From positions 1-42,993 of the forward strand of contig JABHRS010000021.1 of the NCBI GenBank assembly GCA_018670085.1: 42,993 nucleotides of DNA, written 5' to 3'. The position numbers and the translations under genes are program-made. This document shows, one piece after another, positions 24,141 through 32,486 of the stretch. Each line of letters starts with the position of its first letter. Within the stretch, counting starts at the first letter, position 1. The stretch is from an archaeon (lineage in GTDB: Archaea; Nanobdellota; Nanobdellia; Woesearchaeales; GW2011-AR9). The notes below the pieces were generated by a model that was not told where the DNA came from, did no database searches, and saw only the letters and a list, made by a program, of their open reading frames with translations.

Positions 24141-24998
24141 ATGTCAATTAAAAACCAAATCAAAACCACTTTACTGCTTGGAACACTAACTGGAATCCTC
24201 CTAGCAATCGGAGCTTTAATCGGCGGACGTACCGGACTTCTAATCGGATTAATTTTCGCTGGAGGAATGAATTTCGTTAGTTATTGGTGGAGTGATAAAA
24301 TTGTCTTGGCAATGTACAAAGCCCGTGAAGCTGACAAAAACAAAGAATCAGAACTTTATCAACTAGTTCAATCAATTATCTCCCAAACAAATTTACCGAT
24401 GCCAAAAGTCTACATTGTCGACTCTGAACAAAGTAATGCCTTTGCAACAGGACGTAATCCAGAGCATGCAGCTGTGGCTGTAACAACTGGCCTTATCAAA
24501 ATTTTAAGCAAAAACGAACTTAAAGGAGTTCTAGCGCACGAAATTGCGCACATCAAAAATAGAGATATACTTATCAGCAGTATTGCAGCAACCATCGCAG
24601 GAGTTATTTCATACGTTGCAATGATGGCCAGATGGTCAGCAATTTTCGGTGGATTTGGTGGCCGTGGAAATGACAACAATATCATCGAACTTATCGCACT
24701 TGCAGTATTAGCCCCAATTATGGCAATGATCATTCAATTTTCAATCAGTCGAAGCCGTGAATATTTAGCAGATGAAACTGGGGCCAAAATTATCAAAGAC
24801 CCATACTCATTAGCAAGCGCGTTAGAAAAAATCAAAGCGAATGTTTCACATCATCCTTTAAGAAAACAAGGTACAACTGAAGCAACCGCTCATATGTTTA
24901 TTCATCACCCATTCAGTGGCAAATCTTTTTTTAAATTATTTTCAACTCACCCATCAACAGAAGAGCGAGTTAAAAGATTAAGAAATATGCATGTGTGA
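24141..24998 (+). CDS. htpX: HtpX-family M48 membrane metalloprotease
   Basis: Membrane zinc protease that degrades misfolded membrane proteins. Two N-terminal helices (about 8-48) precede the catalytic HEIAH (His133, Glu134, His137); a further helix pair follows, then the third ligand Glu in SREYLADETGA. FATGRNPEHAAVAVTTGLI and HPSTEERVKRL are standard HtpX segments, and the length of 285 is normal. ACATTTAAACC about 27 bases before ATG 24141 fits a leaderless mRNA. Confidence 0.95.
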   Translation: MSIKNQIKTTLLLGTLTGILLAIGALIGGRTGLLIGLIFAGGMNFVSYWWSDKIVLAMYKAREADKNKESELYQLVQSIISQTNLPMPKVYIVDSEQSNAFATGRNPEHAAVAVTTGLIKILSKNELKGVLAHEIAHIKNRDILISSIAATIAGVISYVAMMARWSAIFGGFGGRGNDNNIIELIALAVLAPIMAMIIQFSISRSREYLADETGAKIIKDPYSLASALEKIKANVSHHPLRKQGTTEATAHMFIHHPFSGKSFFKLFSTHPSTEERVKRLRNMHV

Positions 24999-25001
24999 TT
25001 T

Positions 25002-25403
25002 TTACCAAACAATTTGAATTATCGCTTTTACTGCTCCTGGGGCCGCGATATTATAAGTATAGCCTCCAAGAATATGACCTTTTACCTTATTCTTTTCAAA
25101 CACTACAATTCCACCGCTTCTATGTTCACCTTCTTTAGTTGCATAAGCAATTACATTTTTTTTAGCTTCTTGCACCACTGGTTCCTTCATTTCACTCACT
25201 GTGAATGCATCAAACTCTCTACCTATAGAAAAATAAGGTAACAGCAACTCTTTTCCGCCAGTAATATCCATTCCCCTAAAAATATGTCTTTTATTATACA
25301 AATTATGTCTTCTTAGTAAAGTATACAATAAATTCATCTCGGAATCTGAATCCCATGATTTTCTTAAATCTAATATTAACTCCTTAACTGTATCTTCTAC
25401 CAT
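25002..25403 (-). CDS. Small unrecognised protein
   Basis: A 133-residue soluble protein. The N-terminal half is helical (VKELILDLRKSWDSDSEMNL); the C-terminal half is strand-rich (GGIVVFEKNKVKGHILGGY). It has a good AGGAG site before ATG 25403, unlike its leaderless neighbours. It converges on htpX with a three-base gap. No motif points to a function. Confidence 0.65.
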   Translation of the reverse strand: MVEDTVKELILDLRKSWDSDSEMNLLYTLLRRHNLYNKRHIFRGMDITGGKELLLPYFSIGREFDAFTVSEMKEPVVQEAKKNVIAYATKEGEHRSGGIVVFEKNKVKGHILGGYTYNIAAPGAVKAIIQIVW

Positions 25404-25530
25404 TCCAAATCTCCTTCCACTTTCAATGTATATATATTTTTCTTAAGTCAGTTTTATTTAACCAATTTAATTTGAATTATTAGTTATTTTCCGACAGATT
25501 TAAAAACTAAAAGGCCATTTCTTGCTCTAT

Positions 25531-25743
25531 ATGGCAAAAAAAAGGTATATTTCACATAATGCGATGGATAAGATTATGCGAGCAGCTGGTGCTCATCGGG
25601 TCTCCGATGCTGCAAAAGAAGCACTTGCTGAAGTCTTAGAAAAACATGCAATGGAAATTGCAGCGGAAGCTAGTAAATTTGCTCAGCATGCAGGTAGGAA
25701 GACTGTAACTGACAAAGATATCACTTTGGCTGCTGAAAAGTGA
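25531..25743 (+). CDS. Archaeal histone (HMf type)
   Basis: A 70-residue single histone fold that wraps DNA as dimers and longer stacks. Family marks: RYISHNAMDKIMRAAGAHRV, SDAAKEALAEVLEKHAMEIA and HAGRKTVTDKDITLAAE (the loop-2 RKTV and the final helix). It starts at ATG 25531 (MAKKRYIS) with a GATTTAAAA box about 27 bases upstream; an earlier in-frame start would precede the expected transcript. There is no tail beyond the fold. Confidence 0.96.
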   Translation: MAKKRYISHNAMDKIMRAAGAHRVSDAAKEALAEVLEKHAMEIAAEASKFAQHAGRKTVTDKDITLAAEK

Positions 25744-25871
25744 TCTTTTTCTATTCAAATAGGGCCTTTTGCTCCAAAAGATATAAAAAGAAACAGGTAG
25801 CTTGAAATTTCTAAGCAAATTCATAATATACACATAAATAACACAACAAAAATTTTAACTAAATTTTTGAG

Positions 25872-25887
25872 GTTGACCAAGGTCAAC
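25872..25887. promoter_or_regulatory. Palindrome flanked by duplicated TTTTTGAGG before aIF5A
   Basis: GTTGACC-AA-GGTCAAC is a perfect palindrome. It is flanked on both sides by the same nine bases TTTTTGAGG (25864-25872 and 25888-25896); the right copy begins the ribosome site GAGGAGG. It could be an operator, or a hairpin with a CAAG loop that exposes or hides the site. Confidence 0.45.
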
Positions 25888-25907
25888 TTTTTGAGGAGGA
25901 ATTCACA

Positions 25908-26300
25908 ATGTACGATAAAAAAATGGTTTCAGTTGGCTCACTTAAAAGAGGAGACACTATTATAATTGATGGTCATGCTTGTAAAGTAACAGACACCACA
26001 ACCTCACGTCCAGGAAAACACGGTCACGCTAAAGTTAATATGATGGCAGTTGGTCTTTTGGATGGAAAGAAAAGAAACTTAGTTATGCCAGGTCACGATA
26101 AAGTAGAAGCACCAATCATTGAGAAGAAAACTGCTCAAGTTTTAGGTATCACTGGTAACCAGGCAAGTGTTATGGATGGTGAAAGTTTCGAAACATTCGA
26201 TTTAGAAATCCCAGATGAACTGAAAGCAGAAGTTGCTGAAGGTAAAAATGTCCTTTATTGGGAATTAATGGGTTTGAAAGTTATGAAGCAAGTTAAATAA
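25908..26300 (+). CDS. eif5A: Translation factor aIF5A
   Basis: aIF5A relieves ribosome stalling. The modified lysine loop reads TSRPGKHGHAKVN with Lys37 as the expected (deoxy)hypusine site. The N-terminal SH3-like and C-terminal OB parts are complete (130 residues). A strong GAGGAGG lies eight bases before ATG 25908, fixing the start. Deoxyhypusine synthase is not in this window. A repeated AGGGCCTTT motif follows the stop. Confidence 0.97.
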   Translation: MYDKKMVSVGSLKRGDTIIIDGHACKVTDTTTSRPGKHGHAKVNMMAVGLLDGKKRNLVMPGHDKVEAPIIEKKTAQVLGITGNQASVMDGESFETFDLEIPDELKAEVAEGKNVLYWELMGLKVMKQVK

Positions 26301-26372
26301 TTATCAACAACAAAATTGTTAGGGCCTTTGTCCCTTACCGGAATAAAGAAAAAAACCAACGAATTTCGACAA

Positions 26373-26456
26373 GCATTTTGACTATGTAAAACATATCAAA
26401 ATCAAGGCGCAGTCGAATGGAATGGCCCGGTCTGACAAGTGCCAAAACAATTTTGG
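26373..26456 (+). promoter_or_regulatory. Structured leader between aIF5A and L40e
   Basis: Hairpin 26375-26381/26396-26402 continues past one bulged C as 26383-26386/26392-26395. A second, GC-richer domain is closed by GGCGC/GTGCC (26406-26410, 26439-26443), and CCAAAA-CAA-TTTTGG (26442-26456) competes with it. The 198-base gap carries no gene. It may be an autoregulatory leader of the ribosomal protein. Confidence 0.35.
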
Positions 26457-26498
26457 AAAAATCAAAATAAAAATTAACAAACAGGAGAAAAATACAAA

Positions 26499-26663
26499 AT
26501 GGCAAAATTTCCAGAAGCAGATGCACGATTATTTAAGAATATTTTCGTCGACAAAAAAACTAAGCGTAAAATCAGAGCTAACCCTTTGAAAGTTATTGCA
26601 GGTAAGATTAAAGGTCGCGGAAAAGGCGGATCTATTAAACTTCGACCGAAAAGGAAAAAGTAA
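26499..26663 (+). CDS. rpl40e: Ribosomal protein L40e lacking its zinc-binding cysteines
   Basis: A 54-residue basic protein, preceded by AGGAG 11 bases before its ATG. The frame MAKFPEADARLFKN...IRANPLKVIAGKIK...LRPKRKK matches the L40e layout of DPANN archaea, which normally holds two CxxC pairs. Here the ligand positions read Asp18, Thr21, Gly39 and Lys42, and the protein has no Cys at all. The basic residues around them are kept, so it may still bind rRNA. It could be the only L40e or a zinc-free paralogue; the genome would decide. Confidence 0.85.
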   Translation: MAKFPEADARLFKNIFVDKKTKRKIRANPLKVIAGKIKGRGKGGSIKLRPKRKK

Positions 26664-26788
26664 ACTGACTTATTTTTTTATTATTATTTTACTTCATTTT
26701 TTCTAAACAAAAACTACAATCAATCTTTATTTTGTTATAACTAACTGTCTACAGAAACTTTTATATTAACAAAAACAATTTTCAATGC

Positions 26789-27109
26789 ATGTCAATTATT
26801 AATTACATTTCAGATTCATTTAAAGATCTCCGATTAAGTGATAAAATAATTATTGGTTCTTCTTTCACATTATTAGGTTTATCTGTAATAGGTCTATCCT
26901 TTAACGACCCTTCTTATGAACTTGCAAGGTATCATGGCAACATTGACTCAGATAAGATCCCAGATTTAGTTATTGAACAATCAAATGGGGATTTATTATT
27001 ATACAACGGCGGTAGTGATCTTAGTCCTACCGGTTACTTTGTAAATCCTTTTCCTTCGACAATAGAATATTCTGCTATGGAAAAACTTGTATTAAATAGC
27101 AACCTTTAA
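26789..27109 (+). CDS. Small one-helix protein
   Basis: Unrecognised 106-residue protein. One membrane helix at about 20-40 follows a short helical N-terminus. The outer part has DSDKIPDLVIEQSNGDLLLY, which resembles a single Asp-rich FG-GAP/VCBS-like calcium loop (DxDxxPDLV). TTTTATATTAA lies 26 bases before ATG 26789, supporting a leaderless start. The S2P gene begins 26 bases downstream. Confidence 0.65.
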   Translation: MSIINYISDSFKDLRLSDKIIIGSSFTLLGLSVIGLSFNDPSYELARYHGNIDSDKIPDLVIEQSNGDLLLYNGGSDLSPTGYFVNPFPSTIEYSAMEKLVLNSNL

Positions 27110-27135
27110 ATTCCAATCCTTCTTCTTAGACTTTG

Positions 27136-28347
27136 ATGGTAAACATAACAGAACTGATACTTCAATACAAATACATTATAATTTTCTATTTAGTTGTTGC
27201 AATTTTAGTCTTCACACATAGAAAAAAAATAGACTTCCAAGCAAAGATCATTATGCTTTACAGAACTTCTTGGGGTCTAAAATTCATTAAAACTTGTGCA
27301 ACTAAATTTCGTGAATGGGTAATCCTCTTTGGTTATCTATCAACTGGTCTTGGAATCATAGGACTTTTCATGATTTCATTTATCTTAATTCAAAACATTT
27401 ACAAATTATTATTTGTAGCAGGGGCAGCTAATGGTGTTGCACTAGTTCTTCCAGGGATTAATATCCCAGGACTTGGAGTGTTACCATTTTGGCATTGGTT
27501 AATTGCAATTTTTGTCATCGCAACTGTACATGAATTTTCTCATGGGGTTGTAGCAAAAGCGCATAACATCAAAGTTAAATCAACTGGACTAGTTCTTATT
27601 GGTCCAATTATTGGTGCCTTTGTTGAACCAGATGAAAAGACAATGGATAAAAAGTCTGACATTATCCAATACTCAGTTTTAGCAGCTGGTCCAATTTCAA
27701 ATGTTGTTCTTGCATTAATAGCTATACTGGTACTAAATCTTTGTGTAATGCCAATTCAAAATAGTATGCTTGAGGAACAAGGATTTGTTTTTGAAGATTA
27801 TATTGAAGGTGGTTACCCAGCAGAACTTTCAGGTTTACCTCTAAACACTCCGATAACTGCAATCAACAACCAAGAAACAATTAACTTTGCAGAATTTGCA
27901 GATGTTCTTCAGTGTACAAGTCCAGGAGACACGATCATAGTCACAACCACAACTGATGAAGGAACCTCTACTGATTACAATTTAACTTTAGCGGACAACC
28001 CAGAAAATCCTGGAAAATCATTTATGGGTATTTCAATAATTTCCAATGAAGTAGATGTTAAGCCAGAACTTTCAACAGGTTCTTCTCTAGTTTTGTATAA
28101 CACATTAGATTGGGTTCGTAACTTCCTAAAGTGGTTATTCTTATTGAGTTTTGGTATTGGGCTATTTAACTTACTACCACTTCCAATTGTAGATGGTGGA
28201 AAAATGACCCAAATCTTCTTACATAAGTGGAGAGGGAAAGTTAAAGGTGAAGAAACATATCATCGAATTAGTATGGTATTTTTGCTAATTCTTTTATTCA
28301 GCTTATTATTTCCGCTGTTTAAAACGATGTTAGGGTGGGTTTTCTAA
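27136..28347 (+). CDS. Site-2-type intramembrane metalloprotease (S2P/RseP family)
   Basis: Cuts membrane-embedded substrates to release signals or clear signal peptides. Zinc ligands: HEFSHG in a membrane helix (near residue 134) and the Asp of LLPLPIVDGG near 350. A PDZ-like domain (about 220-300, GGYPAELSGLPLNTPITAIN) sits between them. About six helices. ATG 27136 is used rather than TTG 27133. Length 403 is close to archaeal relatives. A hairpin and T-run follow the stop. Confidence 0.93.
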   Translation: MVNITELILQYKYIIIFYLVVAILVFTHRKKIDFQAKIIMLYRTSWGLKFIKTCATKFREWVILFGYLSTGLGIIGLFMISFILIQNIYKLLFVAGAANGVALVLPGINIPGLGVLPFWHWLIAIFVIATVHEFSHGVVAKAHNIKVKSTGLVLIGPIIGAFVEPDEKTMDKKSDIIQYSVLAAGPISNVVLALIAILVLNLCVMPIQNSMLEEQGFVFEDYIEGGYPAELSGLPLNTPITAINNQETINFAEFADVLQCTSPGDTIIVTTTTDEGTSTDYNLTLADNPENPGKSFMGISIISNEVDVKPELSTGSSLVLYNTLDWVRNFLKWLFLLSFGIGLFNLLPLPIVDGGKMTQIFLHKWRGKVKGEETYHRISMVFLLILLFSLLFPLFKTMLGWVF

Positions 28348-28377
28348 AACCTTTTTTTATTTCCACAAGGTGGTACT

Positions 28378-28407
28378 AGAAACTCTTAGTTTCTTTGTAT
28401 TTTTTTT
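28378..28407 (+). terminator. Hairpin plus T-run after the S2P gene
   Basis: AGAAACT-CTT-AGTTTCT (7 bp, three-base loop) is followed by T8 at 28400-28407. Confidence 0.6.
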
Positions 28408-28492
28408 CTTTTTAAATTTCTAATTTCTATATTACCCATATTATCAACATTTTTTCCTAAACACATAAAAACTAGATTCTTATTCTATTATC

Positions 28493-28834
28493 ATGGCTCG
28501 TGGACGTCCGACTAAAAGCCCTATCAGGCAAAATATCATTGAAATCCTCTTCTATCTAAAGAAGGGATATGGTTATTCTATTTATCAAATCTACAATGAG
28601 ATTTTTACACCCGTTCATATCAGAAGTATCTATTATCATTTAACAAAAGGTGTTAATACAGGAGAAATTTTACTGGATGAGATCAAAGAAGAAAAAGGTG
28701 ATTTTTCTTGGGGATCAAAAGTTGAAAAAATATATTACACATTAGGTCCAGAATCCCGTGTATCAGGAAACAATAAAGTTGCTGAATATTTTAGGATTGC
28801 AAAGGAAGAGATGAAAGCAGATTTAAAAAGGTGA
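28493..28834 (+). CDS. Winged-helix (PadR-like) regulator
   Basis: A 113-residue DNA-binding protein. Residues 10-75 form a winged helix: NIIEILFYLKKGYGYSIYQI, then a recognition helix (HIRSIYYHLTKGVNTGEI) and a wing (KVEKIYYTLGPES). The N-terminal MARGRPTKSP is a basic AT-hook-like arm. It lies seven bases before the RNase P protein gene and is likely co-transcribed with it. Its targets are unknown. Confidence 0.8.
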   Translation: MARGRPTKSPIRQNIIEILFYLKKGYGYSIYQIYNEIFTPVHIRSIYYHLTKGVNTGEILLDEIKEEKGDFSWGSKVEKIYYTLGPESRVSGNNKVAEYFRIAKEEMKADLKR

Positions 28835-28841
28835 TTTTAGT

Positions 28842-29210
28842 ATGGCAAAACCCAAAATCCCAAAAAACAAACAAAAGAAGATTGCAAAAGAGAGAATTGT
28901 AACTCTTTTTGATCAAGCACAAAAACAACACAAAGAGAATCAATCTTTAGCAAACAGATATGTCTTCTTAGCAAGAAAACTTGCTATGAAACTCAGACTA
29001 AGCATCCCCCTCATTCAAAAACGCCAATATTGTAAACATTGTTACACTTATCTAGTTCCAAGCAAGAACGTTAGAATCAGAATTTCAAGAGGTAAAGTTG
29101 TAACGCTCTGCCTAAGTTGCAAAAAATTCCAAAGAATCCCTTACAAAAAACAGCAGAAAGAAAAAAGAAAAAAAAGAATAACACAAAAAATAAATCAAAG
29201 AAACAAATAA
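28842..29210 (+). CDS. rnp4: RNase P protein component 4 (Rpp21/Rpr2)
   Basis: Protein subunit of archaeal RNase P, which matures tRNA 5' ends. Two N-terminal helices (RIVTLFDQAQKQHKENQSLA, AKRYVF-type) precede the zinc ribbon CKHC...CLSC, all four Cys present, and a long basic tail. Length 122 is normal. Its presence suggests this organism keeps RNase P, unlike Nanoarchaeum equitans. An AGGTGAT site precedes ATG 28842. No RNase P RNA is seen in the window. Confidence 0.93.
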   Translation: MAKPKIPKNKQKKIAKERIVTLFDQAQKQHKENQSLANRYVFLARKLAMKLRLSIPLIQKRQYCKHCYTYLVPSKNVRIRISRGKVVTLCLSCKKFQRIPYKKQQKEKRKKRITQKINQRNK

Positions 29211-29217
29211 CTACAAA

Positions 29218-31617
29218 CTAATCTTCTTTTGTAACTTCTTCTTCGACCTTAGCAACAACTCGACGAATTTTAGCCACAGCATCAATATTAGCAGAGATTG
29301 AATCAACTCCATGTTCCACCAAAAATTTAGCCATCTCTGGACGACTTCCTGCTTGCCCGCAGATTGAAGTTTCAACGCCATGTTCTTTACATACAGCAAT
29401 TACATCAGCTATCTGTGAAAGTACTGCTGGATGCATCTCATCAAACAGCTTACTAATTTGTTGATTGTTTCGATCAATTCCAAGAGTCAATTGAGTCAAA
29501 TCATTTGTTCCAAAAGAAACAAAACTTATTCCAACTTTACAAATCTCTTCAATTACTCCACAAGCAGCCGGCGTTTCAATCATTACCCCAAACGCTACCT
29601 CATCTACAGCAGATAAACCAGTTTCATCTTCAAATATTTTTTTAGCATCAGCAACTTCTGAAGCTCGAATTACAAAAGGGATCATTATCCCAACATTATT
29701 AACTCCAGCATCACGCAACTTCTTAATTGCCATAAATTCTGCACGTAAAATCGCTTCATCATCCAATAGACGACGGATTCCATGCCAGCCAATCATTGGA
29801 TCACTTTCATGTAACTCTTTGTCACCACCTTCTAAACCACGATATTCATCTGAACGTAAATCACTACATCGAACCCAAACTGGCCTATCTCCAAACGCGC
29901 GAGCAATTTTTCCTATATGTTCAACTAATAAATCGACATAAGAACTAAGTGACCCTCGGCGAACATGTTCAGCTGGATGTATTCCACCTTGTGCAATAAT
30001 AAACTCTAACCGAAGCAAACCAACACCATCTGCTAAAGTCTCAGCTCCATCTTGGGCTCGTGAGGCAACTCCTAAAATTACTTTCACATCAGTTTTAGTT
30101 GTTGGCAATTCAGAATAGTTAACAATCGCTCCACTTTCTTGATGTTTATCTTTTAATTTTAAATGTAAATTTCCTGCATAAACTTTCCCATGATAAGCAT
30201 CAATTGTTACAACATCATTTGAATTCAAAGTAGAACTTGCCTCCCTGGTTCCCACAATACAAGGTACTCCCATCTCACGTGATACAATTGCTGCATGACA
30301 AGTAAGTCCTCCTTCGTCAGTAATTATTCCAGCTGCAACTTGCATAGCTGGGACCATATCAGGTGTTGTCATCCCAGTAACTAGAATATCTCCTTTCTTA
30401 ACTTTCTTTAAATCGTGCATATCTTTTACTAATCGAACAGGTCCGCTTACTAGTCCTTGACATGCAACATCTCCTGATAATAACTCGCTTCCATGTTCAA
30501 TTGGAGTTGATACTTTAACGCCACCTTCAGATGATTCTGATACTACTTCGTTCATATCGTATTCAGAAGATTCATTTGACTCAGAAGTGCCAGTAGACTC
30601 AACAGAAACTTCTTTTTTCTTATGCTCTTTAAATGTGGTCACAGCCCGAGATTGCACAATATAATGTATTCCTTTATCCATCGCCCATTCAATATCTTGT
30701 GGTCGTCCGTAATGCGCTTCAATTTTTTTCCCAAGCCTTGCATATTCTAAAACATCTTTATCATGCATTGTTTGGTTAGCTCCATTCTCATGTGCAACAT
30801 CCTTTTTTACCGTTTTCCCAGTTTCTAAGTCACGGTAATATCCCCATTTTTGCTCTTTCACTTCATGGACTTTTATCGTCATAGATTCTTTATCTACAAT
30901 ATAAGTATCAGGTGTTACGCTTCCAGAAACAATTGCTTCACCAAGTCCAAACACAGCTTCAATTACCATTTCAGAACCAACATTGGTTGCAGGATTCACT
31001 GTGAACATAATTCCACTTTTTTCAGAGTTCACCATTTGTTGAACTACTGCAGCAATTAGAACTTTGTTATGATCAAATCCTTGTTGTACTCTATAATATA
31101 CTGCCCGAGCTGTAAATAATGAAGCCCAGCAATCTTGTACAGCGCGAATTAATTCTTCACTTCCCTTAACATTCAAAAAACTTGCTTGCTGCCCAGCAAA
31201 ACTTGCACTTGGTAAATCTTCTGCGGTAGCTGAACTTCTAACTGCAACAAAGATATCTTTTGGATCAATTAACGCGGAAGCTCCGCCTTCAACTTTTGCA
31301 CAAAGAAGTTCATATGCATCTACTATTTCCGACACAATTTTTTTAGGGATAGTTGCATTGCTGATTTTTTCTCTTATTCTTTTTGATACAGCTTGCAATT
31401 TTTCAGTATCATTTACATCAAGGCCTTCTAATTCGACATAAATCTGTTTATTCAGACCAGTTTCTTCCAAAAATGCACCATAGGTTTGTGCAGCTACTAC
31501 AAATCCATCTGGTACTGGTAGCCCAATGTTAAACATTTCACCAAGATTCGCTCCCTTTCCGCCAGCTATTCCAATTGAATCTTTATTTAATTCAGAAAAC
31601 CATACCACACCTGTCAT
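29218..31617 (-). CDS. ppsA: Phosphoenolpyruvate synthase
   Basis: Converts pyruvate, ATP and water to PEP, AMP and phosphate (or the reverse direction in some archaea). The N-terminal ATP-grasp domain has GGKGANLGEM and AVRSSATAEDLPSASFAGQQ. The phosphohistidine domain has GGLTCHAAIVSRE. The PEP-binding barrel ends with the ICGQAGSRPE loop carrying the catalytic Cys. A Ser/Glu-rich linker of about 45 residues lies between the first two domains (EVSVESTGTSESNESSEYD). ATG 31617 is chosen since AGGTG sits six bases before it; GTG 31626 and ATG 31623 are alternatives. Length 799. Confidence 0.96.
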   Translation of the reverse strand: MTGVVWFSELNKDSIGIAGGKGANLGEMFNIGLPVPDGFVVAAQTYGAFLEETGLNKQIYVELEGLDVNDTEKLQAVSKRIREKISNATIPKKIVSEIVDAYELLCAKVEGGASALIDPKDIFVAVRSSATAEDLPSASFAGQQASFLNVKGSEELIRAVQDCWASLFTARAVYYRVQQGFDHNKVLIAAVVQQMVNSEKSGIMFTVNPATNVGSEMVIEAVFGLGEAIVSGSVTPDTYIVDKESMTIKVHEVKEQKWGYYRDLETGKTVKKDVAHENGANQTMHDKDVLEYARLGKKIEAHYGRPQDIEWAMDKGIHYIVQSRAVTTFKEHKKKEVSVESTGTSESNESSEYDMNEVVSESSEGGVKVSTPIEHGSELLSGDVACQGLVSGPVRLVKDMHDLKKVKKGDILVTGMTTPDMVPAMQVAAGIITDEGGLTCHAAIVSREMGVPCIVGTREASSTLNSNDVVTIDAYHGKVYAGNLHLKLKDKHQESGAIVNYSELPTTKTDVKVILGVASRAQDGAETLADGVGLLRLEFIIAQGGIHPAEHVRRGSLSSYVDLLVEHIGKIARAFGDRPVWVRCSDLRSDEYRGLEGGDKELHESDPMIGWHGIRRLLDDEAILRAEFMAIKKLRDAGVNNVGIMIPFVIRASEVADAKKIFEDETGLSAVDEVAFGVMIETPAACGVIEEICKVGISFVSFGTNDLTQLTLGIDRNNQQISKLFDEMHPAVLSQIADVIAVCKEHGVETSICGQAGSRPEMAKFLVEHGVDSISANIDAVAKIRRVVAKVEEEVTKED

Positions 31618-31700
31618 TATCATCACCTAAGTATTATTTGTTGTTATCAATGAGATATAATAAAAGTACTTATAACTTTTGTGAGAAGCAAAAAAATTAT

Positions 31701-31919
31701 CTAAGAAATTTCTAAATTGCAATCAGGATCATCACTTGATTCTTCATCGCAATCATCGTCAAGTTCTACTGAATCCGTTGCATCAACGTGATCAATTGTT
31801 ACAACGCTTGCACCAGTTACACTAACATCTTCAAAACCAGAAAAAGATACAATTCCTATGATCCCAACTACCAAAAGAAGAAGTAGGGTCAAGAGTCCTA
31901 AGCGCTTTATGTTAAGCAT
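31701..31919 (-). CDS. Short signal-anchored acidic peptide
   Basis: A 72-residue protein: one hydrophobic segment (residues 8-28), then FEDVSVTGASVVTIDHVDAT and a strongly acidic end (ELDDDCDEESSDDPDCNLEIS) with two Cys. The SVTGA segment after a signal helix is frequent in secreted DPANN proteins. It may be a metal-binding or surface peptide. No function is assigned. Confidence 0.6.
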   Translation of the reverse strand: MLNIKRLGLLTLLLLLVVGIIGIVSFSGFEDVSVTGASVVTIDHVDATDSVELDDDCDEESSDDPDCNLEIS

Positions 31920-32023
31920 ATATCTATGAATACTCGCATTGCATAAAAAACTTCTGAAATAACTACCACGATTAAAATATATTGTATATATTATAAAAAA
32001 GAAATATTAAAAAAAGAAATTAG

Positions 32024-32350
32024 CTAAAAATCATCTTCATCTTCGATATCTTCACCAAAATCTTCTGAATCATCGTATTTTTTATCAGGGATTCTTGGTT
32101 CGTAGCGTTCTTCTGCCACATTAACTTCTGTGAATTTAGATTTTCTAACTGGTTTCACTAATTTCTCAACTAATTCACCAAATGCTGCTTTTTCAAGAAC
32201 TTTTTTTACCCTGATTTTGACATAATCGCCTTTTTTTACACCTGGTACAAAAACAACAAATCCTTGTACTCGTGCAATTCCATCTCCTTTTCCTCCAACT
32301 GCTTGGATTGATACATCATATTCTTTGCCTTCTACTACTGGTATATTCAT
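32024..32350 (-). CDS. TRAM-domain RNA-binding protein
   Basis: Residues 3-65 form a TRAM beta-barrel: VVEGKEYDVSIQAVGGKGDG, then VVFVPGVKKGDYVKIRVKKV. Small TRAM proteins of archaea bind RNA and may act as chaperones. The tail is acidic (DDSEDFGEDIEDEDDF). It is 108 residues long and stands alone between ppsA and radA. The start at ATG 32350 is plain. Confidence 0.9.
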   Translation of the reverse strand: MNIPVVEGKEYDVSIQAVGGKGDGIARVQGFVVFVPGVKKGDYVKIRVKKVLEKAAFGELVEKLVKPVRKSKFTEVNVAEERYEPRIPDKKYDDSEDFGEDIEDEDDF

Positions 32351-32486
32351 AACTTTTGCCTCAACTGATTATTTATTTATTATGTTTGCTCTGGAGTAAA
32401 GCTGCTTTTTAAAGCCTTCTATCAATTCAAAGAATGAGATATAGAATGAATATGCTTTTTTAATAAAAAAAGAAAAAAGAAAAAAA

